NCBI RefSeq assembly: GCF_035938995.1
Contig: NZ_DASZGI010000335.1
Location: 1-27,417 of the forward strand
Length of the DNA stretch: 27,417 bases
Direction: 5' to 3'
Source of the DNA: DASZGI01 sp035938995
GTDB taxonomy: Bacteria; Actinomycetota; Actinomycetes; Streptomycetales; Catenulisporaceae
Below the pieces are notes generated by a model that was not told where the DNA came from, searched no databases, and saw only the letters and a list, made by a program, of their open reading frames with translations. Numbering within the stretch: position 1 is the stretch's first letter; every line of letters starts with the position of its first letter. This document shows positions 1 through 7,707 of this stretch, in pieces. Both the position numbers and the translations under genes were made by a program.

Positions 1-143
1 AAGTAACTCGTGTCACCACACGACGCGTAGGTGACGGTCGGTCCCGCCGCGGCGCGCGCCGGGGATGCCTGTGTAATCGCGACGGCCGCCAGCGCCAGCA
101 TGAAGCCGGAAACCGCCTGTGCCCTAATGGGTTTCCCGTGCAT
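1..143 (-). CDS. N-terminus of a secreted protein (3' part outside window)
   Basis: The minus strand from an ATG at 143-141 stays open to the window edge and encodes 47 residues. A basic start (MHGKPIRAQ) is followed by a hydrophobic stretch and then ASPARA-AAG, a good Sec signal peptide with an AxA-type cleavage site near residue 34. The mature part begins with GPTVTYASCGDT, too little to place in a family. A GGAG element lies about 8 bases upstream of the ATG, and a near-consensus promoter sits roughly 55 bases further upstream. The gene is divergent from the sialidase-like gene. Export is well supported; the function is unknown. Confidence 0.75.
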   Translation of the reverse strand, partial: MHGKPIRAQAVSGFMLALAAVAITQASPARAAAGPTVTYASCGDTSY

Positions 144-204
144 GGAAGAGATCTCCATTTCGTGGTTGGCACCTGGGACAGGAGCGAGAAGAGACTCCAT
201 CTGC

Positions 205-233
205 GTTATACATACGCGCAATTTGTATGTCAA
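205..233 (-). promoter_or_regulatory. Near-consensus sigma-70-type promoter
   Basis: Read on the minus strand, TTGACA (233-228) is separated by exactly 17 bases from TATAAC (210-205). This is close to the housekeeping sigma consensus in an otherwise GC-rich window. The predicted transcription start near 198 gives a leader of about 55 bases before the ATG at 143. It points to the secreted protein at the left edge. Confidence 0.75.
210..230. promoter_or_regulatory. Inverted repeat overlapping the promoter (operator candidate)
   Basis: ACATAC (210-215) and GTATGT (225-230) are perfect inverted half-sites separated by 9 bases. They fill the promoter spacer and overlap both the -35 and -10 elements, the position expected of a repressor site. 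No regulator gene is adjacent, so the protein that binds is unknown. Confidence 0.5.
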
Positions 234-559
234 ATCTCTGCGATAAGGCGGCGCTCAGCTGGGCTTTCGCTCAGGCACGCGGATGCGCACAGAATTCATG
301 CAAGGGCTCGCGCGTTCTCGTTAGGTGAGACGTAGCAGGTGTAGTGCGTCGAGTGAGCGTGCCGCGAAGTGGAGTCCGCAGGTTTTCTGCACCACTTTTG
401 CTTCGACTCCTCCTGATATGCGCTGCTGCCAGGAAATACGCGCCGTGGCCGGCGGCTGATAGCCGAGCGCGGCAATAAGAGTCATGATGTGCCGAGGCGG
501 ACGGGCGCGACCCGCACGGCCGCCGCGAATACCCACACCATGATCCCCAGAAGGTCGTC
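234..559. other. Intergenic region upstream of the sialidase-like gene
   Basis: No convincing gene is seen here. The stretch has lower GC than its surroundings in places. It contains a weak imperfect hairpin (AAGTGG 367-372 with CCACTT 392-397, and an inner GCAG/CTGC at 378-381/387-390). The promoter of the downstream gene should lie here, but no clear -35/-10 pair was found. A short minus-strand frame at 321-485 is discussed as a finding. Confidence 0.4.
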
Positions 560-2002
560 ATGAATCATCGTACCCTGAGATATGGCCTCGCCGCCCTGTC
601 GGCCGCCGTGCTCGTCGTCCCGCTGGCCACCGCGCTCGCCATCCCGGCCCAGGCGGCCGCGCCGCCCGCCGGGGTCGCCCTCACCCAGGTCAGCAGCGAC
701 CCCTACACCGACAGCCAGGCCCAGCACGCCACCGAGGTCGAGCCGGACATCTTCAGCTTCGGCAGCACCATCGTGTCCACCTTCCAGGTCGGGCGCGTCT
801 CCGGCGGCGGCGCCTCCAACATCGGCTGGTCCACGTCCACCGACGGCGGCGCCACCTGGACCCACGGCTACCTGCCGGACACCACCGGGAACACCGGCGG
901 CCCCTACACCGCCGCCAGCGACGCGACGGTCGCCTACGACGCCCACCACGGCGAGTGGATCATCTCCTACCTCGGCCTGCTGCCCAACGGCAACGTGGAC
1001 GTCGCCGTCAGTCGCTCCACCAACGCCACCACCTGGGGCAATCCGGTGATCGTGGCGACCGGCACGTTCTACGACAAGAACTGGACGGTCTGCGACAACC
1101 ACACGGCCAGCGCGTTCTACGGGCACTGCTACACCGAGTTCGACACCGCGGCCAGCGGCGACCGCGAGGACATGAGCACCTCGACCGACGGCGGCGCCAC
1201 CTGGGGTGCGCTCAAGCACCCGGCCGACAACCCCGCCGGCATCGGCGGCCAGCCGCTGGTGCAGCCGAACGGGACCGTGGTCGTGCCGTTCTCCTCGGCC
1301 AGCTCCAACCAGATCCGCGCCTTCACCTCGACCAACGGCGGGAGCAGCTGGACCTCCAGCGTCCTGGTCGCCCGCACCACCCACCACACCGTCGCCGGCC
1401 TGGACGCGGACATCATCCACAGCAGCGCAGGCAGCACGGCCATCCCGCAGCTGCTGCGGGAGAGTGTGCTGCCGTCGGCTGAAATCGACGCCTCCGGCAA
1501 GGTGTACGTGTCCTGGGCCGACTGCCGCTTCCGCAGCGGCTGCACGAGCAACGACATCATCCTGTCGACCTCGACCACCGGGAGAACCTGGACCTCCCCG
1601 GTCCGGGTCCCGATCGACGCGGTCACCAGCGGCGCCGACCACTTCACGCCCGGCCTGGGCGTGGACGCCTCGACCTCGGGCAGCACCACCCGCATAGGCC
1701 TGACTTACTACTACTACCCGGTCGCCAAGTGCACCTCCGCGACCTGCCAGCTCGATGTCGGCTACATCTCCTCGACCAACGGCGGCACCACCTGGTCCGC
1801 CCCGACCCAGCTCGCCGGACCGATGCAAACGACCTGGCTGCCCAACACCACCCAGGGACGGATGTTCGGCGACTACATCGCCACCACGGTCCTGGCCGGC
1901 GGCAACGCGATCACCGTCGTCCCGGTCGCCGCCGCCCCGAGCGGCTCGACCTTCCACATGGCCATGTACACCCCGACCGGCGGCCTCTCGATCACCGGCT
2001 GA
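560..2002 (+). CDS. Secreted Asp-box (BNR) beta-propeller protein, sialidase-like
   Basis: The 480-residue product starts with a clear Sec signal peptide (basic MNHRTLR, hydrophobic core, AQA cleavage near residue 33) and is predicted to be extracellular. Five Asp-box motifs of the S-x-D/N-x-G-x-x-W type are visible: STSTDGGATW near residues 91-99 and again near 206-215, TSTNGGSSW near 256-264, STSTTGRTW near 337-345 and SSTNGGTTW near 406-414. Regularly spaced Asp boxes are the hallmark of six-bladed sialidase and related propellers. The catalytic arginine triad and the FRIP motif of true sialidases were not located, so the substrate is open: sialidase, another glycosidase or a binding protein. 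An AGAAGG ribosome-binding site lies 5 bases before the ATG. A strong hairpin follows the stop codon. Confidence 0.85.
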   Translation: MNHRTLRYGLAALSAAVLVVPLATALAIPAQAAAPPAGVALTQVSSDPYTDSQAQHATEVEPDIFSFGSTIVSTFQVGRVSGGGASNIGWSTSTDGGATWTHGYLPDTTGNTGGPYTAASDATVAYDAHHGEWIISYLGLLPNGNVDVAVSRSTNATTWGNPVIVATGTFYDKNWTVCDNHTASAFYGHCYTEFDTAASGDREDMSTSTDGGATWGALKHPADNPAGIGGQPLVQPNGTVVVPFSSASSNQIRAFTSTNGGSSWTSSVLVARTTHHTVAGLDADIIHSSAGSTAIPQLLRESVLPSAEIDASGKVYVSWADCRFRSGCTSNDIILSTSTTGRTWTSPVRVPIDAVTSGADHFTPGLGVDASTSGSTTRIGLTYYYYPVAKCTSATCQLDVGYISSTNGGTTWSAPTQLAGPMQTTWLPNTTQGRMFGDYIATTVLAGGNAITVVPVAAAPSGSTFHMAMYTPTGGLSITG

Positions 2003-2033
2003 CGCCTTTCGCACCCTGACACCCTGCACCACA

Positions 2034-2070
2034 CGCCGCGCCGGCCGCCCGCAGGGGCACCGGCGCGGCG
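2034..2070 (+). terminator. Hairpin terminator after the sialidase-like gene
   Basis: CGCCGCGCCGG (2034-2044) pairs perfectly with CCGGCGCGGCG (2060-2070). The 15-base loop contains a further GCCC/GGGC pair. It begins 32 bases after the stop codon. There is no T-run, which is usual for actinobacterial terminators. Confidence 0.65.
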
Positions 2071-2300
2071 GCGCGTCCCCGCAATGCGTGAACGCCGCGC
2101 CTGACGGCAACCCGTTCTCGCGTGTCCTCGGCTCCCCGGTTCTGAGATCGCGGAACTCAACCGGGAAATCCGACCCGCGCCGCGGCCTGTCTTATTTGAA
2201 AACGCCGTGCCTACTGCGACCTGCGGCGTTGCCGCCGGATATCACAGGGTACTTATGCCGGGTTGCGGTATTCATTGAGTAGTCCGCCGAGGTGTGCTCG
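2071..2300. other. Convergent intergenic spacer without a recognised gene
   Basis: This spacer lies between two convergent genes. It has mixed base composition, including an AT-richer patch around 2188-2205. No reading frame with actinobacterial codon bias and no RNA gene was recognised. Confidence 0.4.
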
Positions 2301-2321
2301 TCGTCTGACCAGGACAGACGA
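2301..2321 (-). terminator. Hairpin downstream of the regulator-kinase pair
   Basis: TCGTCTG (2301-2307) and CAGACGA (2315-2321) form a perfect 7-base-pair stem with a 7-base loop, 25 bases beyond the kinase stop codon. It is a plausible end for the LacI-kinase transcript, but the stem is short and no U-run follows. Confidence 0.45.
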
Positions 2322-2345
2322 ATCATCGGCACCCACAGGGTCGCG

Positions 2346-2984
2346 TTAAAGTCGCAACACCAGGTCGGCGCGGCGGGCGGTCGCGGCGACGATGTCGGCG
2401 TTGCGCTGGTCGCTGCCCTGGGCCCACGCCCGGGCCGCCTGCGGGGTCTTGTCGAAGGCCACATGGCGGGCGACGAGCCGCTCCACCCGGACCGCGTCGT
2501 CGATCTGGAGGTACCAGGCGGCGTCGATCAGGCCGCGGATCTGCCGCCAGGGGTGAGTGTCGAGCAGCAGATAGTTTCCCTCGGTGATGACGATCGGCGT
2601 CGTCGGCGGGACCGGGATGCTGGACCCGATCGGTTCTTCGATGTCTCTGCGGAAGGCCGGCGCGTAGACGATGTCGGCGTCGGGGGTGCGCAGCCGCCTC
2701 AGCAGAGCGATGTACCCGGCCGCGTCGAAGGTGTCGGGGGCACCCTTGCGGTCTCTGCGGCCCAGCGATTCGAGCACGCGGTTGCTCAGGTGGAAGCCGT
2801 CCATCGGGACCAGCGCGGCGGCCGGTCCGAGAGCGTCCACAAGCGCCTCGGCGACGGTGCTCTTACCGGCGCCGGGCGGCCCGGCGATGCCGATGATCGT
2901 GCGGGGCGAGGCTGCGGCCATCTCACGTATCCGCTCGGCGAGCGAGGCGACGGTCACGGTTTCAGCCTCCGGTGCCGCGGTCAC
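2346..2984 (-). CDS. Uridine-kinase-like P-loop kinase (nucleoside/sugar kinase family)
   Basis: The product has 212 residues. A Walker A loop GPPGAGKST occupies residues 35-43 after a short helical lead. It is followed by VPMDGFHLSN near residues 60-70 (the DGFH motif of the uridine kinase/pantothenate kinase/phosphoribulokinase group), AFRRDIEEP and VITEGNYLLL. The small size and motifs match the YggC/FrcK-like kinases often encoded beside sugar transporters, which phosphorylate a sugar or nucleoside of usually unknown identity. The GTG start was chosen because it overlaps the repressor stop codon in a GTGA junction, implying translational coupling. A longer upstream frame exists but lies antisense-like inside the repressor gene. 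The substrate cannot be told from sequence; a sugar or sugar-alcohol derivative from the neighbouring transporter is the likely candidate. Confidence 0.85.
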   Translation of the reverse strand: MTAAPEAETVTVASLAERIREMAAASPRTIIGIAGPPGAGKSTVAEALVDALGPAAALVPMDGFHLSNRVLESLGRRDRKGAPDTFDAAGYIALLRRLRTPDADIVYAPAFRRDIEEPIGSSIPVPPTTPIVITEGNYLLLDTHPWRQIRGLIDAAWYLQIDDAVRVERLVARHVAFDKTPQAARAWAQGSDQRNADIVAATARRADLVLRL

Positions 2985-4021
2985 CGCGCCGCCCCCTTGT
3001 ACTTGCGGCGGCCGCAGCCGCACGAGTCGCGGTGACGGAACGTGGTCGGCACCGACACGGCCAGCGGGGGGCGGTCCGGGTTCTTGATCCGGCTCAGCAG
3101 AAGGTCGACCGCGGTCGAGGCAAGCGTGGCGGCGTCCTGGGCGGTCGCGGTGATCCGCGGGTCGAACAGATCGGCCCATTCGAAGTCGTCGTAGCAGACC
3201 ATGGCGATGTCGCGGGGCACTTTGAGCCGTAGTCGCTGCAGGGCCCGCAGCGTGCCCAGCGTCATCTGGTTGTTGGACACGACAAGCGCCGTCGCGGGGT
3301 CGTCCGAGGCGGTGAGGTGTTCCGCGACGCGCTGTTCGGTGATCCGCTCGTTCGACTCGCCGGCGATGATCAGCTGTGGGTCGTGGTCGAGCCCCAGGTC
3401 GGAGACGGCCTTGCGGTATCCGGTCAGTCGGTCTCGCCCGGACATCGCGGCCTGGCTCCCCTGTACATAGCCGATACGCCGGTGTCCTTGGGCCGCCAGA
3501 TGGGCGGTCAGATGGTAGATCGAGCCCACGCATTCGGAGAAGACCTGGTCGGCCTGTAGTGTCGACCGCCTGTCCAGAAACAGCAGCGGGAAATCGTCGT
3601 CCAGCAGCCTGCGCAGGCTGTCGGTGAGCTCGCCGTCACCCTCCAGCGGGCTGACGATCAGCCCGCTGACCCGGCGCGCCAGTAGGTGGTCGATGACGTC
3701 GGCCTCGACTGACGGGTCGTCGTTGGTGTCGGCGAGGATCATTGTGAAGCCCGCACGGCGCAGCAGCCGGTCGACGTCACGCACCAGTTCGCCGAAGTAG
3801 GGGTTGGTCACCACCGACATGGCCAGGCCGATGGTGTCGGTCGACTGGGTGGCCAGGGCCCGCGCGGCGAGGTTGTGCCGGTAGCCGGTATCCGCTACCG
3901 CCCGCCAGACAAGCTGCTCCGTCTCGGGCGCGACCTTGCGTGTCTTGTTCAGCACATGCGACACGGTCGTGGTCGACACTCCTGCGAGCCGGGCGACCTC
4001 CGCCATGGTCGTTGTCGTCAC
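2981..4021 (-). CDS. LacI-family transcriptional repressor
   Basis: The product has 346 residues. The N-terminal helix-turn-helix and hinge are textbook LacI/GalR: MAEVARLAGVSTTTVSHVLN at residues 6-25, followed by the hinge helix ending in AARALA. The rest is a periplasmic-binding-protein-like sensor domain (TIGLAMSVVTNPYFGELV, FLDRR, ALVVSNN, DDFEWADLFDPRITA). The GTG start at 4021 has a GGGGGA element 8 bases upstream; an ATG five codons inside is an alternative. It is followed by the coupled kinase. It most likely binds the three AAGCGCTT-type palindromes between the binding-protein gene and the dehydrogenase gene, and releases them when the imported polyol or a product of it is present. 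The target is inferred from operator type and position. Confidence 0.9.
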   Translation of the reverse strand: MTTTTMAEVARLAGVSTTTVSHVLNKTRKVAPETEQLVWRAVADTGYRHNLAARALATQSTDTIGLAMSVVTNPYFGELVRDVDRLLRRAGFTMILADTNDDPSVEADVIDHLLARRVSGLIVSPLEGDGELTDSLRRLLDDDFPLLFLDRRSTLQADQVFSECVGSIYHLTAHLAAQGHRRIGYVQGSQAAMSGRDRLTGYRKAVSDLGLDHDPQLIIAGESNERITEQRVAEHLTASDDPATALVVSNNQMTLGTLRALQRLRLKVPRDIAMVCYDDFEWADLFDPRITATAQDAATLASTAVDLLLSRIKNPDRPPLAVSVPTTFRHRDSCGCGRRKYKGAAR

Positions 4022-4184
4022 CGGACGATTCCCCCTCTCTCTCCCTGCCGGGCGCGCCGTAGGCGCCGCGTGTACGGCGCGCTGGTAGCCATCCTCGCAC
4101 CACAGGGGCACTGGCCGACCCCGCTGGCTGCGCGGCCGGCGCTTGGCGGTCGACACCGCCGCCGCTGCGAAAGCCCCTTCAAGC

Positions 4185-4218
4185 GACGGGCGCCGCTGCG
4201 TCGCCTAGGGCGCCCGTC
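4185..4218 (-). terminator. Hairpin terminator of the transporter operon
   Basis: GACGGGCGCC (4185-4194) pairs perfectly over 10 bases with GGCGCCCGTC (4209-4218) around a 14-base loop. On the minus strand it begins 12 bases after the second permease stop codon and lies before the LacI gene. It probably separates the transporter transcript from the regulator transcript, at least partly. Confidence 0.65.
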
Positions 4219-4229
4219 TCGGCTTTGGG

Positions 4230-5063
4230 CTACTGCACGGCGCCCATGGACAGGCCGCGCACCAGTTTGTCCTGGGCCGCCCACCCGGCGATCAGCACGG
4301 GCAGGCACGCCACCGTCGCGGCCGCCGACAGGTGCGCCCAGAACTGGCCCTCCGGTGCGACGAAGCCGACCAGGAAGACCGGCACGGTGCCGGCGTTGGT
4401 CGTAGTGAGGTTCACCGCGAGGAAGAACTCGTTCCACGCGAAGATGAAACAGATCAGCGCCGTAGCGGCCATTCCCGGGCTGATGACCGGCAGGACCACC
4501 GAGCGCAGCTGGCGCAGTAGCCCGGCGCCGTCGACCTGTGCCGCCTCGATGATCTGCCGTGGCACCTCGAGCAGGAACGAGCGCAGCATCCACACCGCGA
4601 TCGGCAGGTTCATCGAGGTGTAGAGGATGATCAGGGCCAGTTGGCGGTCGATCAGGTGCAGGTCGCGTGCGATGACGTACAGCGGGATGATCGCGCCCAC
4701 GATCGGCAGCATCTTGGTGGAGATGAAGAAGAACAGCACGTCGCGCCACTTGCGCACGGGGCGGATCGACAGCGCGAACGCCGCGGGCAGAGCGAGCACC
4801 AGGACGATGAGCGTCGAGGTCACGGTGATGGTGATGGAGTGCTCCAAGTAGGGGCGCAGCCCGTTGGTCCAGACCGCGGAGTATTCGCTCAGGGTCGGTG
4901 TGAAGAGGAAGCGAGGAGGGTTGGTCGCGGCGTCTTGTTCGTGTTTGAGGCCGGTCAGCGCCATCCAGAGGACGGGGAAGAAGAACAGAAGCACGATGAT
5001 CCAGGTCAGCAGGCCCAGCACGAGGCGAGTGGACCAGCCGGCACGGCGGGCCGCGGTATTCAT
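4230..5063 (-). CDS. ABC sugar/polyol transporter permease, MalG type
   Basis: This 277-residue inner-membrane protein has about six hydrophobic spans, the first near residues 14-34 (LVLGLLTWIIVLLFFFPVLW). The EAA loop that contacts the ATPase is clear: IEAAQVDGAGLLRQLRSVVL followed by PVISPG. It pairs with the upstream permease to form the transport channel of a CUT1-type importer. The ATG overlaps the upstream permease stop codon (ATGA), a sign of translational coupling. An in-frame extension further upstream is out of frame with the neighbouring permease gene and was rejected. The cluster encodes no ATPase. Confidence 0.92.
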   Translation of the reverse strand: MNTAARRAGWSTRLVLGLLTWIIVLLFFFPVLWMALTGLKHEQDAATNPPRFLFTPTLSEYSAVWTNGLRPYLEHSITITVTSTLIVLVLALPAAFALSIRPVRKWRDVLFFFISTKMLPIVGAIIPLYVIARDLHLIDRQLALIILYTSMNLPIAVWMLRSFLLEVPRQIIEAAQVDGAGLLRQLRSVVLPVISPGMAATALICFIFAWNEFFLAVNLTTTNAGTVPVFLVGFVAPEGQFWAHLSAAATVACLPVLIAGWAAQDKLVRGLSMGAVQ

Positions 5064-6013
5064 CGTCCGGTCATCCCTTCGTCGGTGAACAGGCTGGAGA
5101 TCAGGCGCAGGGCGCCCGTGGCGATGGCGATGGTCGCGATGACCACGACGACGCCCATCGCCGAGGCGCGCCCGATGTCGAAAGCACGGAAGGCGACCTC
5201 GTAGAGGTAGTAGGCGAGGTTCGTCGTCTTCTGTCCCGGCCCGCCGGACGTGATCATGAAGATGGCGTCGAAGGCCTGCACGATGTAGATGGAGCCGAGC
5301 AGGATGCCCAACTCCAGGTACGGGCGCAGATGGGGCAGCGTGAACGAGCGGAAGATACGCAGATCGCCGGCGCCGTCGACCCGGGCGGCCTCCAGCACCT
5401 CCTGCCGCTGGGACTGCAGCCCGGCGAGCACGATCAGGACCATGAACGGCGTCCACTGCCAAGTCAGCACGATGATGATCGTGGCCTGCGGATGGATGTT
5501 GATCCAGTCGACGTTGTGCACCCCGAACGGCCTCAGGGCGTAGTTCAACACACCGAACACCGGATCGAGGATCGTGAACTTCCACACCAGCGCGGCGGCG
5601 GCCGGCATGACCAGGAAGGGACTGACGATCAAGGTGCGCAACACGCCGCGGCCGAACACGCGCCGGTCCAGCAGCAAGGCGATGCCGGTGCCTATCACCA
5701 GGGACAACATGACCGGCACCGCTGTCAGCACCACGGTGTTGACGACAGCGGTGCGGAAGATGCTGTCAGAGAAGATCCGCTGGTAGTTGCGCAGCCCGAC
5801 GAAGTGTTTGCTGCCGGGGTTCAGCAGGTTCCACGACTGCAGGCTGTACCAGATGGTCAGCAGGAAGGGCACCTGCGTGACGACGACCGTGAAGATCAGT
5901 GCCGGCAGCAGCGGTAGCCGGCGCACCCAGGCTCCGGCGCGCCTGATGCGGACGGCACCGGCGCGCTTGGAGGGGGCCGTCGGCGGGGCCAAGGTCGATG
6001 TCGCAGGAGTCAC
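5060..6013 (-). CDS. ABC sugar/polyol transporter permease, MalF type
   Basis: The 317-residue membrane protein has a basic, Pro-rich cytoplasmic N-terminus (about 35 residues), a first span near 36-55 and five further spans. The EAA loop LEAARVDGAGDLRIFRSFTL precedes PHLRP. It is the MalF-like half of the permease pair. The GTG start at 6013 has a GAGG element 4 bases upstream. It lies 100 bases after the binding-protein gene, from which it is separated by a long hairpin, and overlaps the next permease by four bases. Confidence 0.92.
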   Translation of the reverse strand: MTPATSTLAPPTAPSKRAGAVRIRRAGAWVRRLPLLPALIFTVVVTQVPFLLTIWYSLQSWNLLNPGSKHFVGLRNYQRIFSDSIFRTAVVNTVVLTAVPVMLSLVIGTGIALLLDRRVFGRGVLRTLIVSPFLVMPAAAALVWKFTILDPVFGVLNYALRPFGVHNVDWINIHPQATIIIVLTWQWTPFMVLIVLAGLQSQRQEVLEAARVDGAGDLRIFRSFTLPHLRPYLELGILLGSIYIVQAFDAIFMITSGGPGQKTTNLAYYLYEVAFRAFDIGRASAMGVVVVIATIAIATGALRLISSLFTDEGMTGR

Positions 6014-6034
6014 GCTGCCTCACTTCGCGGGGCG

Positions 6035-6075
6035 GCTGCGTGGCGGAGCCCGATCGGCGGGCTCCGCCAGGCAGC
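6035..6075 (-). promoter_or_regulatory. Long hairpin between binding-protein and permease genes
   Basis: TGGCGGAGCCCG (6041-6052) pairs perfectly with CGGGCTCCGCCA (6058-6069) around a 5-base loop. After one G-G mismatch the stem continues with GCTGC (6035-6039) and GCAGC (6071-6075). In transporter operons such a hairpin usually protects the upstream binding-protein message or terminates part of the transcripts, so that binding protein exceeds permease. That role is inferred. Confidence 0.7.
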
Positions 6076-6113
6076 TCACGGTCTTGGGGAACGGTCGTCG
6101 GTTCGTCGGGCGG

Positions 6114-7529
6114 TTACTGGTAGTTCTGCGCGACCTGCTCGGCGTACCCCTGGCTCTTACTGAGGGCCGTAGCCACCGACTCCTGGCCGGCGATCGCGGC
6201 CGTGATCTCCTGGGACACCTTGGTGCCCAGGTCGGCGAACTCCGGGATGGCCACGTACTGGATGCCGCTGTAGGGCTGGTCGGCGACCCCGGGGTGGTTG
6301 ACGTTGACCGACTGGATCGACTGGAGGGTCAGCGAGGCGAAGTCCGCTGCGGCCTTCTGGTAGTCGGGGTTGTCATAGGTCGACACCCGAGTGCCCGGGG
6401 GCACCGACGCCCAGCCGTTCTTCTGCGCGTCGTAGTTGATGTAATCCTTCGAGGTGGCCCAATCCATGAACTGCCAGGCAGCGCCCTGATGCTTTGACGA
6501 GCCCTCGATCGCCAGCGCCCACGCCCACAGCCAGCCGGATGCCGTGGTCTTGACCACCGGGGCCGGCGCGAACCCGAGCTTGCCGGCGATCGGGCTCGGC
6601 GACGCGTCCAGGGTGGAGGCCGCGACGGTCGCGTCGTACCACATGGCCGCCTTGCCCTGCTCCATGGTGTTCAGGCACTCGTTGAAGCTGTCGTCGGCCG
6701 CGCCCGGCTCGCCGGCGGTTTTGAGCAGGTTGACATAGAAGCTGACGGCCTGTTCGAAGGGCGCGGCCGTCAGCTGCGGCTGCCACTGCATGTTGAACCA
6801 CTGGCCCCCGAACGTGTTGACCACGGTGTCCAGCGGTCCGAGGTTCTCGCCCCACCCGGTTTTGCCGCGCAGGCAGATCCCCGCGACGCCGTCGGCCGGG
6901 TCGTTGAGCTTCTGCGCGATGTCGGCGACCTGCTGCCAGGTGGGATTGGCGGGCATGGTCAGACCCTTGGCTGCCAGCAGGTCCTTGCGGTACATCAGGA
7001 ATGAGGACTCGCCGTAGAACGGCACCGCGTACAGCTTGCCGCCGGCCGACAGCGCGTCGCGTATCGGCTTGATGAGGTCGCCCACGTCGTAGGCCGGATC
7101 ACCGGCGTACTGCGTCAGATCCTTGATCCAGCCGTTCTTCGACCAGGTCGGGATGTCGTTCGGGCCGATCATGACGACGTCGTACTGTCCGCCCCCGGCG
7201 GCGACGTCCTTGGTCACCTGATCGCGCAGCGTGTTCTCGTCCAGGGTCACGAATTTGACCTTGACCCCCGGGTGCGCGGCCTCGAAACCGGCCGGCGTGA
7301 GCTGCTCGATCGTCTTCATCAGGGGATTGTCGACGACGGCGACGGTGATGGTTCCCGTCGCCCCGCTGCTGCTGTTGTCACTGGTGCTCGAGGAACCCGA
7401 GCTGCACGCCCCCAGAGTCAGCGCCAGCGCCGCCGCTCCCGCGACGGCCACGCGGGGGGCCGGTCGCCGGGCGAGCCCGCGCGCGCCCGCTCCGGCCTTC
7501 GGTAGTGCTGACCTGGCGAGTCTGTTCAT
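6114..7529 (-). CDS. Lipoprotein solute-binding protein of a polyol-type ABC importer
   Basis: The 471-residue product belongs to extracellular solute-binding protein family 1. A twin-basic, hydrophobic leader ends in the lipobox LTLGAC, placing the lipidated cysteine at residue 42, followed by a Ser-rich tether. Motifs include AGGGQYDVVMIG, GKLYAVPFYGESSFLMYRKD, the segment GWGENLGPLDTVVNTFGGQW and a C-terminal helical lobe. The last long motif resembles sorbitol/mannitol-binding SmoE-type proteins, consistent with the neighbouring mannitol-dehydrogenase-family gene; this is from memory of the family. The ATG at 7529 has an AGGAGG ribosome-binding site 9 bases upstream. An earlier in-frame start would place the gene over the leader region and destroy the signal peptide. 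Expression is predicted to start near 7672 under LacI control. Confidence 0.92.
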   Translation of the reverse strand: MNRLARSALPKAGAGARGLARRPAPRVAVAGAAALALTLGACSSGSSSTSDNSSSGATGTITVAVVDNPLMKTIEQLTPAGFEAAHPGVKVKFVTLDENTLRDQVTKDVAAGGGQYDVVMIGPNDIPTWSKNGWIKDLTQYAGDPAYDVGDLIKPIRDALSAGGKLYAVPFYGESSFLMYRKDLLAAKGLTMPANPTWQQVADIAQKLNDPADGVAGICLRGKTGWGENLGPLDTVVNTFGGQWFNMQWQPQLTAAPFEQAVSFYVNLLKTAGEPGAADDSFNECLNTMEQGKAAMWYDATVAASTLDASPSPIAGKLGFAPAPVVKTTASGWLWAWALAIEGSSKHQGAAWQFMDWATSKDYINYDAQKNGWASVPPGTRVSTYDNPDYQKAAADFASLTLQSIQSVNVNHPGVADQPYSGIQYVAIPEFADLGTKVSQEITAAIAGQESVATALSKSQGYAEQVAQNYQ

Positions 7530-7655
7530 TGTTGTGCGCCTCCTGAGTCGGAATCGTGGTTCGGAGCCCCGGACGGCGGCGAGGCGGTCGGCCGGCGGAA
7601 GTGTCGAGCCGGTTTCACCTGTGCTTCGCGGGATCTGCGCGTGTACGAACTCATG

Positions 7656-7669
7656 CGCAAGCGCTTGCG
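7656..7669. promoter_or_regulatory. LacI-type operator O1
   Basis: CGCAAGCGCTTGCG is a perfect 14-base palindrome with the central CG step typical of LacI/GalR operators. It lies at about +3 to +16 relative to the predicted minus-strand transcription start, so a bound repressor would block the transporter operon. Confidence 0.8.
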
Positions 7670-7678
7670 ACCCGGAGG

Positions 7679-7707
7679 ACGCTAACAACGCGAAAGCGCT
7701 TGCGCAA
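7679..7707 (-). promoter_or_regulatory. Promoter of the transporter operon
   Basis: On the minus strand TTGCGC (7707-7702) and TAGCGT (7684-7679) are separated by 17 bases. Predicted transcription starts near 7672, giving a leader of about 143 bases before the binding-protein ATG. Operators O2 and O3 cover the spacer and the -35 element. Confidence 0.6.
7691..7704. promoter_or_regulatory. LacI-type operator O2
   Basis: CGAAAGCGCTTGCG differs from O1 at a single base. Its centre is 35 bases from the centre of O1. It lies in the spacer of the minus-strand promoter and touches the -35 of the plus-strand promoter. Confidence 0.75.

Noticed and set aside
482..2110. A 542-codon open frame on the minus strand opposite the sialidase-like gene
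   Set aside because: It is a shadow of GC-rich codons: low-complexity Gly/Arg/Val/Asp sequence with no motif. The plus strand has a signal peptide, Asp boxes and a ribosome-binding site.
2985..3533. Upstream extension of the uridine-kinase-like gene
   Set aside because: It would overlap the LacI gene on the same strand in another frame. The GTGA junction and the position of the Walker loop support the short start.
4130..4184. GCGCTTGG and GCGAAAGC-like stretches upstream of the LacI gene as further operators
   Set aside because: They are only half-sites without the palindromic partner seen at 7656-7717, so autoregulation of the repressor is not supported by sequence.
5064..5585. Upstream extension of the MalG-type permease
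   Set aside because: It overlaps the MalF-type gene in another frame and encodes low-complexity Arg/His-rich sequence. The ATGA overlap start gives a normal permease length.
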